64,000 nucleotides of DNA from positions 1-64,000 of the forward strand of contig JAABRE010000006.1 of assembly GCA_011391125.1 (NCBI GenBank), given 5' to 3'. Origin of the DNA: Synechococcales cyanobacterium S06. Its GTDB lineage: Bacteria > Cyanobacteriota > Cyanobacteriia > Cyanobacteriales > JAABRE01. Position 1 is the stretch's first letter; the number at the start of each line of letters is the position of its first letter. Under the pieces are notes generated by a model that was not told where the DNA came from, did not search any database, and saw only the letters and a program-made list of their open reading frames with translations. Below are positions 37,988 through 46,380 of the stretch, one piece after another. Position numbers and translations under genes: made by a program.

Positions 37988-38298
37988 ACTCCCCCTCTCC
38001 TCGTGGGAGAGCAAGGAAACTGTTTCAAAGTAAATTTTGCTATTTTTGAAACTCTTGCCTAATATGAGTTTAAATACCTTTTTCATAATATTTAAAAAAC
38101 AGGTTTTAACTATTATGAAATATTCTCCCCTCACCCTCAGGGAGAGGGGTTGGGGGTGAGGGTCTTAAAATTTTGAGATTGACGCAACAAACGGTTTCCC
38201 TGTGTGGGAGAGAGTTGGGGGTGAGGGTCTTAAAATTTTGAGATTGACGCAAGAAACGGTTTCCCTGTGTCGGAGAAGGGTTGGGAGTGAGGGCAAAC
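37988..38298. repeat. Repeat cluster: G/C-run elements and a 65-bp tandem unit
   Basis: CCCTCACCCTCAGGGAGAGG and related G-runs start near 38124. The block GGTCTTAAAATTTTGAGATT occurs at 38161 and again at 38226, a 65-bp period, each followed by AACGGTTTCCCTGTGT and GTTGGGGGTGAGGG-type sequence. The left part (37990-38013) is a partial family 2 core. The rightmost copies run up to the rsmI stop. An open frame at 38202-38420 through this region is not credible. Confidence 0.8.
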
Positions 38299-39153
38299 TC
38301 AAAGAGTCAAAGCAATTTGATAAATGTAATTTCGACTCTGGGAAATTAACTCAGTTAAATGACGACTTGCTTGAGTTTTACTCATACCTTGAGCTAATAA
38401 TTGTTGTAATTCGGCCTTAATTTCTTCATCGGAAAGATCGGGGATATTCTGCTCATTATTACCCGCAACTATCAGGGTAAATTCGCCGAGAATTTGCGTT
38501 TTATTTTGATATAAATTAACAGCATCTTCTAAATTTCCGCGCCAAAATTCCTCATATAACTTAGTTAATTCCCTAGCAATAGTAATTTTTCTTTGATCAC
38601 CAAAAACCGTTTTTAAATCGGTTAAAGTTGCCAAAATTCGATGGGGAGATTCATAAAAAATAATCGTTCGAGACTCACTTTTAAAACTTTGTAAATGGGC
38701 AATTCTTGGCTTACTTTTAGGAGGTAAAAAACCCTCAAAAATAAACTTATCAGTGGGTAGGCCTGACGCAACTAAAGCAGTAATTGCAGCCGTCGGACCA
38801 GGAATGGGAATAACAGTAATTCCCTCATTTATACAATAATTAATTATCTCATAACCGGGGTCAGAAATACCCGGCATTCCTGCATCAGTAACTAAGGCAA
38901 TATTTTCCCCCTCTTTTAAGCGATTTAATAACTCATTTTCCCGCAATTTACTATTATGTTGGTGGTAACTAATTTGGGGAGTTTTAATCTGAAAATGATG
39001 TAAAAGTTTACCAGTGTGTCGGGTATCTTCTGAGGCAATTAAATTAACATTTTGTAATATTTTCAAGGCCCGAAAAGTAATATCCTCTAAATTACCAATG
39101 GGAGTACCAACAATATATAAAATACCGACTTTAGTTGAGTCTTGACTGTTCAT
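38299..39153 (-). CDS. rsmI: 16S rRNA 2'-O-methyltransferase RsmI
   Basis: Methylates the ribose of C1402 in 16S rRNA. The 284-residue protein shows the tetrapyrrole-methylase fold motifs LYIVGTPIGNLEDITFRAL, ASEDTRHTGKLLHHF, LVTDAGMPGISDPGYE, PIPGPTAAITALVASGLPTDKFIFEGFLP and FYESPHRI. I chose ATG 39153; the longer frame begins at TTG 39165 with only MLLK extra. Confidence 0.94.
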   Translation of the reverse strand: MNSQDSTKVGILYIVGTPIGNLEDITFRALKILQNVNLIASEDTRHTGKLLHHFQIKTPQISYHQHNSKLRENELLNRLKEGENIALVTDAGMPGISDPGYEIINYCINEGITVIPIPGPTAAITALVASGLPTDKFIFEGFLPPKSKPRIAHLQSFKSESRTIIFYESPHRILATLTDLKTVFGDQRKITIARELTKLYEEFWRGNLEDAVNLYQNKTQILGEFTLIVAGNNEQNIPDLSDEEIKAELQQLLAQGMSKTQASRHLTELISQSRNYIYQIALTL

Positions 39154-39349
39154 TTTAAGCAACAAGATATTGTGACTATTAATAATATTTGCTAGTTAAA
39201 AATAAAAGGTAAAATGTAAAGTAATATTACAATATATGAGATTTTTGGTTTTTATTTTTGTAGCCATTGCTATAATAAAAAAAAATTATCATACCTACTT
39301 TTTTAAGTTTAACTAATAAAATATCTTAATATTATCCTAAAATAAGGCT

Positions 39350-40036
39350 ATGAACACAGAAAATAAAACACCAATTAAGATCGATCAATATTTTATGAAT
39401 GCTCGCACAAGATTCGATTTAATTGACTTAATACCCAATGATGTAACGAGAGTTCTGGAAATTGGTTGTGGAATCGGTAAGACTGGTAAAGCTCTTTTTG
39501 AGAAGAAACAATGTAAAATAGTTGGTTTAGATATTAGTGATCAAGTTATTTCAATTGCTAACCAACAAAATTGTTATGAAAAATTAATTGTCGCTGATTT
39601 AGATCAATCATTTATTCCCACAGAAATTGAAAACGAAAAATTTGATTGTATTCTATATCCAGATGTTTTAGAACATTTAAAAGACCCCTGGAAAGTTGTT
39701 AATATTCATACTAATAATCTCTTAAATGCCAACGGATATCTGATTGCTAGCATTCCGAATATTCGACATTTTTCTATTCTTAAAGACTTATTTTTAAAAG
39801 GAAATTGGCAATATCAAAATATGGGAATTTTAGATCGAACTCATCTTCGTTTTTTTACAAAAAAAACCATGGTAAATTTATTTCAGCAATCAGATAACCA
39901 ATTAACAATTAATCTGGTAAAATCCAGAGGTTTATCTGGTCCAAAATATCTCAAAATGCTTAATAAATTAATGTTTAATTATTTAGAAGAATTGTTAACT
40001 ATTCAATATTTAATTGTGGCACAAAAAAAAGAGTAA
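39350..40036 (+). CDS. Class I SAM-dependent methyltransferase
   Basis: A 228-residue methyltransferase with the glycine motif VLEIGCGIGKTGKALF, then IVGLDIS and the post-motif DCILYPDVLEHLKDPW. The C-terminal half (LRFFTKKTMVNLFQQS) resembles small-molecule or sugar O-methyltransferases. Six bases separate it from the next gene, so it is likely part of a short glycan operon with the following GT2-like and PfkB genes. Confidence 0.82.
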   Translation: MNTENKTPIKIDQYFMNARTRFDLIDLIPNDVTRVLEIGCGIGKTGKALFEKKQCKIVGLDISDQVISIANQQNCYEKLIVADLDQSFIPTEIENEKFDCILYPDVLEHLKDPWKVVNIHTNNLLNANGYLIASIPNIRHFSILKDLFLKGNWQYQNMGILDRTHLRFFTKKTMVNLFQQSDNQLTINLVKSRGLSGPKYLKMLNKLMFNYLEELLTIQYLIVAQKKE

Positions 40037-40041
40037 AAACG

Positions 40042-40800
40042 ATGAAAAATTTAGTTATTATATCCTTGTGGACAGAAGGTAGTATTCAACCGCTGTTAAA
40101 TTTACTTAAACAAATAACTATCATTGAAGCAGGAGTAGATTTTGAACTGGCAATTGTTTGCAATACCAATAATTCAAATCAAGAAAAATTTTTATTAAAT
40201 TTAGAATCTAAAAAAATAAAAATTTTAATCCGAGAAAATACAGGTTTTAATATAGGAGCTTGGGATTATGGGTGGAGAAATTTACCACCTTCGGATAATT
40301 ATTTATTTCTCCAAGATGATTGTTATATCTTACGTAGAGGATGGCTTAAAGCATTTGTAGATAAATTTGAGCAAGACTCAAATATGGGACTTTTAGGAGA
40401 ATCTTTGAATTGGAATTTTTTATGGGAAAAAGCCCCTCCTAGTAAGAAAGAAGATGCCATATTGTATAGAAATTTTTTGGCGAAAAATCAAATACCAGAA
40501 GGAGATACTGCAAGACATTTACAATCTTTGATATTATTTACATCACGTTCAATTTTAGAGCAAATTAATGGTTTTATAATTGCTGATACTTATAGAGAAG
40601 CGATCGCGTCTGAAATTGCCATTTCCCAAAAAGTAGAAGCTTTAAATTATGAAATAAATCAAGTAAAACCTAATCATCCTTTTTACTATATTTGCCATCC
40701 TCAATGGAAAAATAGAAGGCGAAAAATGGATAGATTAACTAATTTTATTGCTAATCCATATTATCCTTTTTTAATCGAAAACATAAAAAAAATATTTTAA
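40042..40800 (+). CDS. GT2-like glycosyltransferase-type protein
   Basis: A 252-residue protein with a GT-A-like core: NLVIISLWTEGSIQPLLNLL, ENTGFNIGAWDYGWRNLP and the acidic motif YLFLQDDCYILRRGWLKAF, which would bind metal and the nucleotide sugar. GFNIGAWDYG recalls rhamnan/surface-glycan enzymes. Substrates are unknown. No membrane segment or signal is seen. Five bases after the methyltransferase stop. Confidence 0.65.
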   Translation: MKNLVIISLWTEGSIQPLLNLLKQITIIEAGVDFELAIVCNTNNSNQEKFLLNLESKKIKILIRENTGFNIGAWDYGWRNLPPSDNYLFLQDDCYILRRGWLKAFVDKFEQDSNMGLLGESLNWNFLWEKAPPSKKEDAILYRNFLAKNQIPEGDTARHLQSLILFTSRSILEQINGFIIADTYREAIASEIAISQKVEALNYEINQVKPNHPFYYICHPQWKNRRRKMDRLTNFIANPYYPFLIENIKKIF

Positions 40801-40823
40801 GTATAAAAAAATAATAATGAATT

Positions 40824-41681
40824 ATGAAAAAACAAGGCTTATTTATCGGATTAACCACCTTAGATTTCATTTATTTAAGTGAAAAATTACCCGGAATAAA
40901 TGAGAAAATTGTCGCAGAAAATGACACAATTGCAGCAGGAGGACCGGCTACAAATGCAGCAGTTACCTTTAGTTATTTAGCCAATGAATCCAAATTAGTT
41001 ACAGTTTTAGGTAAACATATCATTAGTAATTTAATTAAGGCAGATTTAGCGGATTTTAATATTAATATTTGTGATGTTTTTCCTGATAATTGTAGTTCTC
41101 CTCCCGTATCTTCCATTATAGTTAATAAAGGGACAGGATTACGCTCAATCATCTCCATAAATGCCACCAAAATTCAGGGAAAAAAGGAGCAATTACCTGC
41201 TAATATTTTAACGGGAATAGATATTATTTTAATAGACGGTCATCAAATAGAAATCAGCGAATATTTAGCTAAATTAGGTAAGCAAAATAATATCCCCATT
41301 GTCATAGATGGTGGAAGTTGGAAAACTGGTTTTGAGCGAATTTTACCCGTTGTCGATTATGCAATTTGTTCCGCTAATTTTTATCCCCCAAATTGTCATA
41401 ATCAAGAAGAAGTTTTTGCTTTTTTATCTACTTTTAATATCCCGAATATTGCCATTACCCAAGGAGAAAAACCACTGCAATATTTAACTAATAATATTCG
41501 GGGAGAAATCACAGTCAATCCCATTAAACCAGTGGATACATTAGGAGCAGGAGATATATTTCATGGCGCATTTTGTCACTATATTTTACAAGAAAATTTT
41601 ACCACAGCCTTACAATCTGCGGCTAAAATTGCTTCCTATTCTTGTCAATATTTCGGTACAAGAAACTGGATGAAAACCTAG
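40824..41681 (+). CDS. PfkB-family sugar kinase
   Basis: A 285-residue ribokinase/PfkB-family kinase. GGPATNAAVTFSYLA is the N-terminal substrate motif and DTLGAGDIFHGAFCHYIL is the PfkB signature with the catalytic aspartate of GAGD. It phosphorylates an unspecified sugar or nucleoside with ATP. It is third in the probable plus-strand cluster and converges with the next gene, 1 bp apart. Confidence 0.85.
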   Translation: MKKQGLFIGLTTLDFIYLSEKLPGINEKIVAENDTIAAGGPATNAAVTFSYLANESKLVTVLGKHIISNLIKADLADFNINICDVFPDNCSSPPVSSIIVNKGTGLRSIISINATKIQGKKEQLPANILTGIDIILIDGHQIEISEYLAKLGKQNNIPIVIDGGSWKTGFERILPVVDYAICSANFYPPNCHNQEEVFAFLSTFNIPNIAITQGEKPLQYLTNNIRGEITVNPIKPVDTLGAGDIFHGAFCHYILQENFTTALQSAAKIASYSCQYFGTRNWMKT

Positions 41682-41682
41682 T

Positions 41683-42660
41683 TTAATTAAGTTTAAGTCT
41701 GGTTTTCATTCTGTCTATTTTTAACCTAAAATAGCGTTTAAAAAATAAACTTCTTCTCTGCAAATCAGACATTTTTATCCATTTTTTATACTCAGGAAAA
41801 GCATAATTTTCAAAAAAATTGATCCAATCTTGAGTAATTTTTTCCTGACTAAATTCCTGAACTCTTTCTTGTCCATTTTTTATCATAGACAAATATAATT
41901 GGGGATCATTTTTTAGCATTTTTATAGCTTCAATTGTCTCGTCAAGAGAATTAACCATCAGGAAATCTAACTCAGATTTTCTCACCGCTAAAAAACCAGA
42001 TTCTGGAGCTAAAATTGCCGGAACTTTACCTAACCAAGCATTAATTAATTTGATTGCTCCTTTATTAATATAAATCTTTTTTTGAAAATCCCTAACTGCG
42101 ACAATAACATCAATGTTACTGTAATCATTCCATTTATTGCTCTGAAAAATAGGCAACCAATTGCAACCAATATCTTTTAATTTATCTATCCATTGTGAGG
42201 ATAATAAAACTTGATCTAATTGGCCTTTACTCCCTATATAAGCGATATTTTCGATCAAAGAACCACGTTTTTCTTGACGAGGTATTATTCCCGACATTGG
42301 CCAATGTTGTAAATAATAAGGAAACCAAATTGAATTAATATTTTGCTGAAAATCATTGATATTATGAGTAATATGTATATGAGCTGAAGGATGATATTCT
42401 CGATCGCTTTTTGCACAAATTAACATTAGCTTTTCCAAAAAAGGATAACTATTTCCTAATGTATCTCGATCTGCTAAAATAATTCCTTCAGTGGGCATTT
42501 TGGTAGCAATTTCACAAGGTAAACCGGCTTTTTTAAAATTAAAATATGTTTGTCCAATCCAAGGTGTAAAATTACTATGATGAAAAACCCATTGACGATA
42601 ATCCTTTTCCAATAATTCCTGCTGTTGTTTACTGGGACCGTAAAAATAAATTTTTTCCAT
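41683..42660 (-). CDS. Glycosyltransferase-like protein (GT-B-type)
   Basis: A 325-residue protein. The C-terminal half resembles GT-B glycosyltransferases (INAWLGKVPAILAPESGFLAVRKSELDFLMVNSLDETIEAIKML), with a donor-site-like glutamate in PESGFLAV. The N-terminal half is unfamiliar (FYGPSKQQQELLEKDYRQWVFHHSN). It converges with the PfkB gene and probably works in the same surface-glycan context. The substrate is unknown. Confidence 0.6.
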   Translation of the reverse strand: MEKIYFYGPSKQQQELLEKDYRQWVFHHSNFTPWIGQTYFNFKKAGLPCEIATKMPTEGIILADRDTLGNSYPFLEKLMLICAKSDREYHPSAHIHITHNINDFQQNINSIWFPYYLQHWPMSGIIPRQEKRGSLIENIAYIGSKGQLDQVLLSSQWIDKLKDIGCNWLPIFQSNKWNDYSNIDVIVAVRDFQKKIYINKGAIKLINAWLGKVPAILAPESGFLAVRKSELDFLMVNSLDETIEAIKMLKNDPQLYLSMIKNGQERVQEFSQEKITQDWINFFENYAFPEYKKWIKMSDLQRRSLFFKRYFRLKIDRMKTRLKLN

Positions 42661-42720
42661 TTTTTTTCCTTATTGTCTCAATTATTTTTTAAAATAACAC
42701 AAGTTTAATTAACCAAAAAA

Positions 42721-43668
42721 ATGTCCTATACTCACGAAAAACAAATCGCCATTGAAGCTTGCATCGCTGCTGCTAAAATATGTGAACAAGTCCGCCAACA
42801 TATCCCGGAGGCGATCGAAAAAAACGATCGCTCCCCCGTCACCGTCGCTGATTTTGGCGCACAGGCGATCGTCTGTAAAGCTTTAGCAGAAGCATTTCCA
42901 GCCGATCCCGTTGTCGGGGAAGAAGAGGCCGCCACCCTGAAAACCAATCCTGAAACTTTGGCCAAAGTAACGGAATATGTACAAGCAATCATACCCGCAG
43001 CCACCCCAGATAATGTCGTCAACTGGATTGATCACGGGAAAGTTGAGTTGGGAAACCGTTATTGGACATTAGACCCCATTGACGGAACAAAAGGATTTTT
43101 GCGCCAAGACCAATATGCGATCGCCCTTGCGTTGATTGAAGAAGGCGAGATTAAAGTCGGCGTATTAGCCTGCCCAGCCTTATCATTCAACGGTGAAAAG
43201 GGTTTGTTATTCGTTGCCGTAAGGGGCGAAGGTGCAACCATGGTCAACCTAGCTGGCGGTACACCCCAACCCATAAAAGTAAGCGAAAGTCCCGAAAAAA
43301 TGAGGTTTGTGGAGTCAGTGGAATCAGGACATGGTGATCAAAGCAAACAAAATGCGATCGCCCAGCAAGCTGGAATAACCAGTCCATCTTTGAGGATGGA
43401 CAGTCAGGCAAAATATGCGGCTGTCGCAGCAGGGGAAGCGGCCTTATATTTGCGTCTCCCTTCGCCAAAAACGCCCGATTACAGGGAGAAAATCTGGGAT
43501 CATGCGGCCGGAGTCATTGTGGTGGAAGAAGCGGGCGGAAAGGTCACAGATATGGAGGGAAAACCCCTTGATTTTAGTTTAGGGGCAAAACTGATTAATA
43601 ATCAGGGAGTTATTGTTAGTAATGGCGTAATTCATGACACTGTAATTGCAGCTTTACAAGGGAATTAA
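42721..43668 (+). CDS. 3'(2'),5'-bisphosphate nucleotidase
   Basis: A 315-residue inositol-monophosphatase-fold enzyme that removes phosphate from PAP and PAPS, recycling the by-product of sulfate assimilation. Metal motifs are VVGEEEAA, YWTLDPIDGTKGFLRQDQYAIALALIE and WDHAAGVIVVEEAGGKVTD. The long form with LRMDSQAKYAAVAAGEAALYLRLP is like plant SAL1/yeast Hal2. It fits functionally with the sulfate uptake genes at 3-7 kb, though it is not linked to them. Confidence 0.88.
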   Translation: MSYTHEKQIAIEACIAAAKICEQVRQHIPEAIEKNDRSPVTVADFGAQAIVCKALAEAFPADPVVGEEEAATLKTNPETLAKVTEYVQAIIPAATPDNVVNWIDHGKVELGNRYWTLDPIDGTKGFLRQDQYAIALALIEEGEIKVGVLACPALSFNGEKGLLFVAVRGEGATMVNLAGGTPQPIKVSESPEKMRFVESVESGHGDQSKQNAIAQQAGITSPSLRMDSQAKYAAVAAGEAALYLRLPSPKTPDYREKIWDHAAGVIVVEEAGGKVTDMEGKPLDFSLGAKLINNQGVIVSNGVIHDTVIAALQGN

Positions 43669-43684
43669 AGCCATTTAAAATGAG

Positions 43685-43748
43685 GGAAGGTGGGCAATAA
43701 ATATAATTATTTTCTGATCAGAATAGATTAAAAAATTGCCCACCCTAC
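43685..43748. repeat. GTGGGCAAT inverted-repeat element
   Basis: GGAAGGTGGGCAAT (43685-43698) and ATTGCCCACCCTAC (43735-43748) pair with two mismatches. The ends match the element inside the cys operon. It lies between two convergent genes and may also stop transcription. Confidence 0.7.
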
Positions 43749-43758
43749 TTAAGATTAC

Positions 43759-44034
43759 CTATAACTTATGTTCTGCTAATATTTTTTCCACCTTCGCTTC
43801 TTCAATTTTAGAACTAATTTTATTAGATTCATGAATATCCCTTTGGGTTTTAGTCAAACTCACCGTAGAACCCACGGTAAATAATAAACCCATCCCCATA
43901 TAACCCTTAATCCAATTATCCACAGGAAGATAGATAATGCCCAGGGAAGTAGCACCAATTGAAACCACAAAAGATAACCATGTTTGAAGAATCCATGCGG
44001 TGCTATGATCTTGATTAATAACTTGTTTTGCCAT
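43759..44034 (-). CDS. YiaA/YiaB-family inner membrane protein
   Basis: A 91-residue protein with two membrane helices (WLSFVVSIGATSLGIIYLPVDNWIKGYMGMGLLFTVGSTVSL), the YiaAB two-helix pattern. The conserved loop LPVDNWIKGYMGMG is shared with the paralogue at 44140. The function of the family is unknown. The C-terminal tail is charged and helical. The two genes are probably a tandem duplication. Confidence 0.82.
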   Translation of the reverse strand: MAKQVINQDHSTAWILQTWLSFVVSIGATSLGIIYLPVDNWIKGYMGMGLLFTVGSTVSLTKTQRDIHESNKISSKIEEAKVEKILAEHKL

Positions 44035-44139
44035 TTTTTATTACCTCGAAAAAAATAAAATTATTAAAGAATAACTGCGTCACAATTAACAATTATTAAT
44101 TTTAAAAAATTGGTCTGTGTGACACACCCGACAAAATGA

Positions 44140-44373
44140 TTAAATTCCAGAATTAAGTTTTTTGGCCTCAGATAAATCTGGTTGGGTTTTGGTAAAAATA
44201 AGGGAAGAAGCCAGGGAACAAATTAACCCCATGGCCAGATAACCTTTAACCCAATTATCCACAGGAACATAAAAAATTCCGATGGAAGTAATTGTAATAG
44301 AAAAGATAAAAAATATTACTGTAAAAAATACCCAACTAGGAGTAATGCCTAAATTTGCCATTTGCTTTGTCAT
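44140..44373 (-). CDS. YiaA/YiaB-family inner membrane protein, paralogue
   Basis: A 77-residue protein with the same two-helix layout (FFIFSITITSIGIFYVPVDNWVKGYLAMGLICSLASSLIF). I start it at the ATG at 44373 because AGGAGG lies about 6 bases upstream; the frame can extend to 44388 but without a site. It sits 105 bp upstream of its paralogue on the same strand. Confidence 0.8.
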   Translation of the reverse strand: MTKQMANLGITPSWVFFTVIFFIFSITITSIGIFYVPVDNWVKGYLAMGLICSLASSLIFTKTQPDLSEAKKLNSGI

Positions 44374-44657
44374 AACTAACCTCCTCATAAATCTATGGTT
44401 TTATCATAATTGCCAATTTTTAATTAGAGATTAACCAGTATGACACTTTGATAACTGTCTCGACCAGAAAAATATAATTAAACGGAATCAAACTAAAAAA
44501 TGTTATGAAAATTAGATATTGATCACCTAAATATTTAGATAAAGAAATGTAACAATAAATTGTATTAAATATGAATATAATTTATTTTGAAATAGTTAGA
44601 AAAAAGAGATGGTTGTCACTGTATTCTTACTAATTAGTAAATTTAGATAACGAAAAA

Positions 44658-45740
44658 ATGGGAGCTAAAAAACGTATTGGAATTTTGACCAGTGGAGGAG
44701 ACTGTGCTGGTTTAAACGCTGTCATTCGCGCCGTTACCCACTGTGCTATTAGTGTTCATGGTTGGGAAGTGATCGGGATTTGTAAAGCAACCCTTGGATT
44801 AATGACCAATCCGCCCCAACTCATGCACTTAGATGTCAACAAAGTTGACCGTTGGTTAACCATGGGGGGGACAATGTTGGGAACCACCAACAAAGGTGAT
44901 CCTTTCGCCTTTCCCATGGCTGACGGTTCAGTCAAAGACCGTTCCCAAGAAATCATTGACAATTATCATCAACTTGGTTTGGATGCTTTAATCGGCATTG
45001 GTGGCGACGGAAGTTTGGCCATTTTGCGCAAATTGGCCCAACAAGGTGGCATAAATTTAATTGGCATTCCTAAAACTATTGATAACGATGTCGGAGCGAC
45101 GGAACGTTCCATCGGTTTTGATACGGCGGTCAATATTGCCACCGAAGCCTTAGACAGGTTGCATTTTACTGCTGCTAGTCATAATCGAGTGATTATTGTT
45201 GAAGTTATGGGGAGAGATGCGGGTCATATTGCTTTAAATGCCGGTATTGCTGGCGGAGCCCATGTCATTCTCATTCCCGAAATTCCCTACAAATTAGAAA
45301 ATATTGCTACTTACTTGACCAAACGACAAGCTGAAGGTCAGGATTATTCAGTCATCGTGGTTTCGGAAGCAGTTTGCAGTGAAAATGGGCAACCAATTCA
45401 ACAAATGCAAGCTTTTGGTCAAGCTCGTTTAGGCGGAATTGGTCAATATTTAGCGGAAAAAATCGCTGACCTGACTAATGCTGAAACTAGGGTGACAGTT
45501 TTAGGTCATACCCAACGTGGGGGCATTTCTTCACCATTAGATCGGATTTTAGCGTCATCTTTTGGCGTCGCTGCTGTGGAATTAATCGCCCAAGAAAAGT
45601 ATGATCAAATGGTAGTCTGGCAAAATCGTCAGGTTGACTATGTCCCCATTGCCGAAGCGATTAAAAATTACCGCAATGTCGATTCTGAAGGCACTTTAGT
45701 TAAAACGGCTAGAGGTTTAGGAATTTGCTTGGGAGATTAA
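44658..45740 (+). CDS. pfkA: 6-phosphofructokinase
   Basis: Phosphorylates fructose 6-phosphate in glycolysis. The 360-residue protein has TSGGDCAGLNAVIRA at the N terminus, GIGGDGSLAILRKL, then IPKTIDNDVGATERSIGFDTA, EVMGRDAGHIAL and LGHTQRGGISSPLDR. The glycine in GGDGS fits ATP use, while lysine in PKTIDND is typical of group III and PPi-type enzymes, so the phosphate donor should be tested. Cyanobacteria often have two pfkA genes; the other is not in this window. Confidence 0.93.
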   Translation: MGAKKRIGILTSGGDCAGLNAVIRAVTHCAISVHGWEVIGICKATLGLMTNPPQLMHLDVNKVDRWLTMGGTMLGTTNKGDPFAFPMADGSVKDRSQEIIDNYHQLGLDALIGIGGDGSLAILRKLAQQGGINLIGIPKTIDNDVGATERSIGFDTAVNIATEALDRLHFTAASHNRVIIVEVMGRDAGHIALNAGIAGGAHVILIPEIPYKLENIATYLTKRQAEGQDYSVIVVSEAVCSENGQPIQQMQAFGQARLGGIGQYLAEKIADLTNAETRVTVLGHTQRGGISSPLDRILASSFGVAAVELIAQEKYDQMVVWQNRQVDYVPIAEAIKNYRNVDSEGTLVKTARGLGICLGD

Positions 45741-45746
45741 CGACTT

Positions 45747-45813
45747 AATAGACATCTTGGGAAACTCAAAAAATTGATCTTTTCACTTGACTTAGTTTAA
45801 CAAGATGTCTATT
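45747..45813. terminator. Long-armed inverted repeat after pfkA
   Basis: AATAGACATCTTG (45747-45759) and CAAGATGTCTATT (45801-45813) are perfect 13-bp arms with a 41-base loop, 6 bp after the pfkA stop. There is no T tract, so it may be a processed 3' end, an operator or a MITE remnant rather than a simple terminator. Confidence 0.5.
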
Positions 45814-45850
45814 GACTAGATTTAGGGAGGGTAGAGCGCATTTTCAGCTC

Positions 45851-46243
45851 TTAAAACTTCAGGCCAATTTGGCCATTAATACCACGAATTGAATGATAAC
45901 CCGCACCTAAAACAATATTGCTAGACACATCAAAATGCACCCCCGCCGAATAGGCGAAGTTTTCATCACCAGAATAATAACCGACACCCACATAAGGAGA
46001 AACTGCGGGTAAACTGATAAATTTGAGGATGTCGCCACCAGTTGCACCGTCTTTTCCCGTGCCGATTTCCACACCAAAGCCAAAAAATTTCGCTCCGATT
46101 CCATAGCTGATATCTTCATCCTTGACTCCCGCAGTGCCCCAAACTTGGGGAAGAAGCTGACTTTTGGCTTCTTGACAGGGTAAAATAGCGAAACCAGCCA
46201 TTAAAAGGCCACAAAACCAACTTTGTTTGATTAAATTTAACAT
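45851..46243 (-). CDS. Exported hypothetical protein, outer-membrane-like
   Basis: About 130 residues with a signal peptide ending near QEAKSQ. The mature part alternates glycine and aromatic residues (SYGIGAKFFGFGVEIGTGKDG, VSPYVGVGYYSGDENFAYSAGVHFDVSSNIVLGAGYHS) like a short beta-barrel or beta-sheet surface protein. I chose ATG 46243; a GTG at 46252 is also possible. Function unknown. Confidence 0.55.
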   Translation of the reverse strand: MLNLIKQSWFCGLLMAGFAILPCQEAKSQLLPQVWGTAGVKDEDISYGIGAKFFGFGVEIGTGKDGATGGDILKFISLPAVSPYVGVGYYSGDENFAYSAGVHFDVSSNIVLGAGYHSIRGINGQIGLKF

Positions 46244-46380
46244 TTTTCTCACACCAATAAATTACCTTTTGATTTCATTATAGAATCTTATTCTACTAAA
46301 AATGTTCCCTTAATTTTTGGGGACAATAGTTCAGTAAAAATAAATAAATTAGGCAAAATTTTGAGAAAATTAAGTTCAAA

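Noticed and set aside
38202-38420. Open frame of 72 codons
   Set aside because: It runs through tandem G-run repeats and antisense into rsmI.
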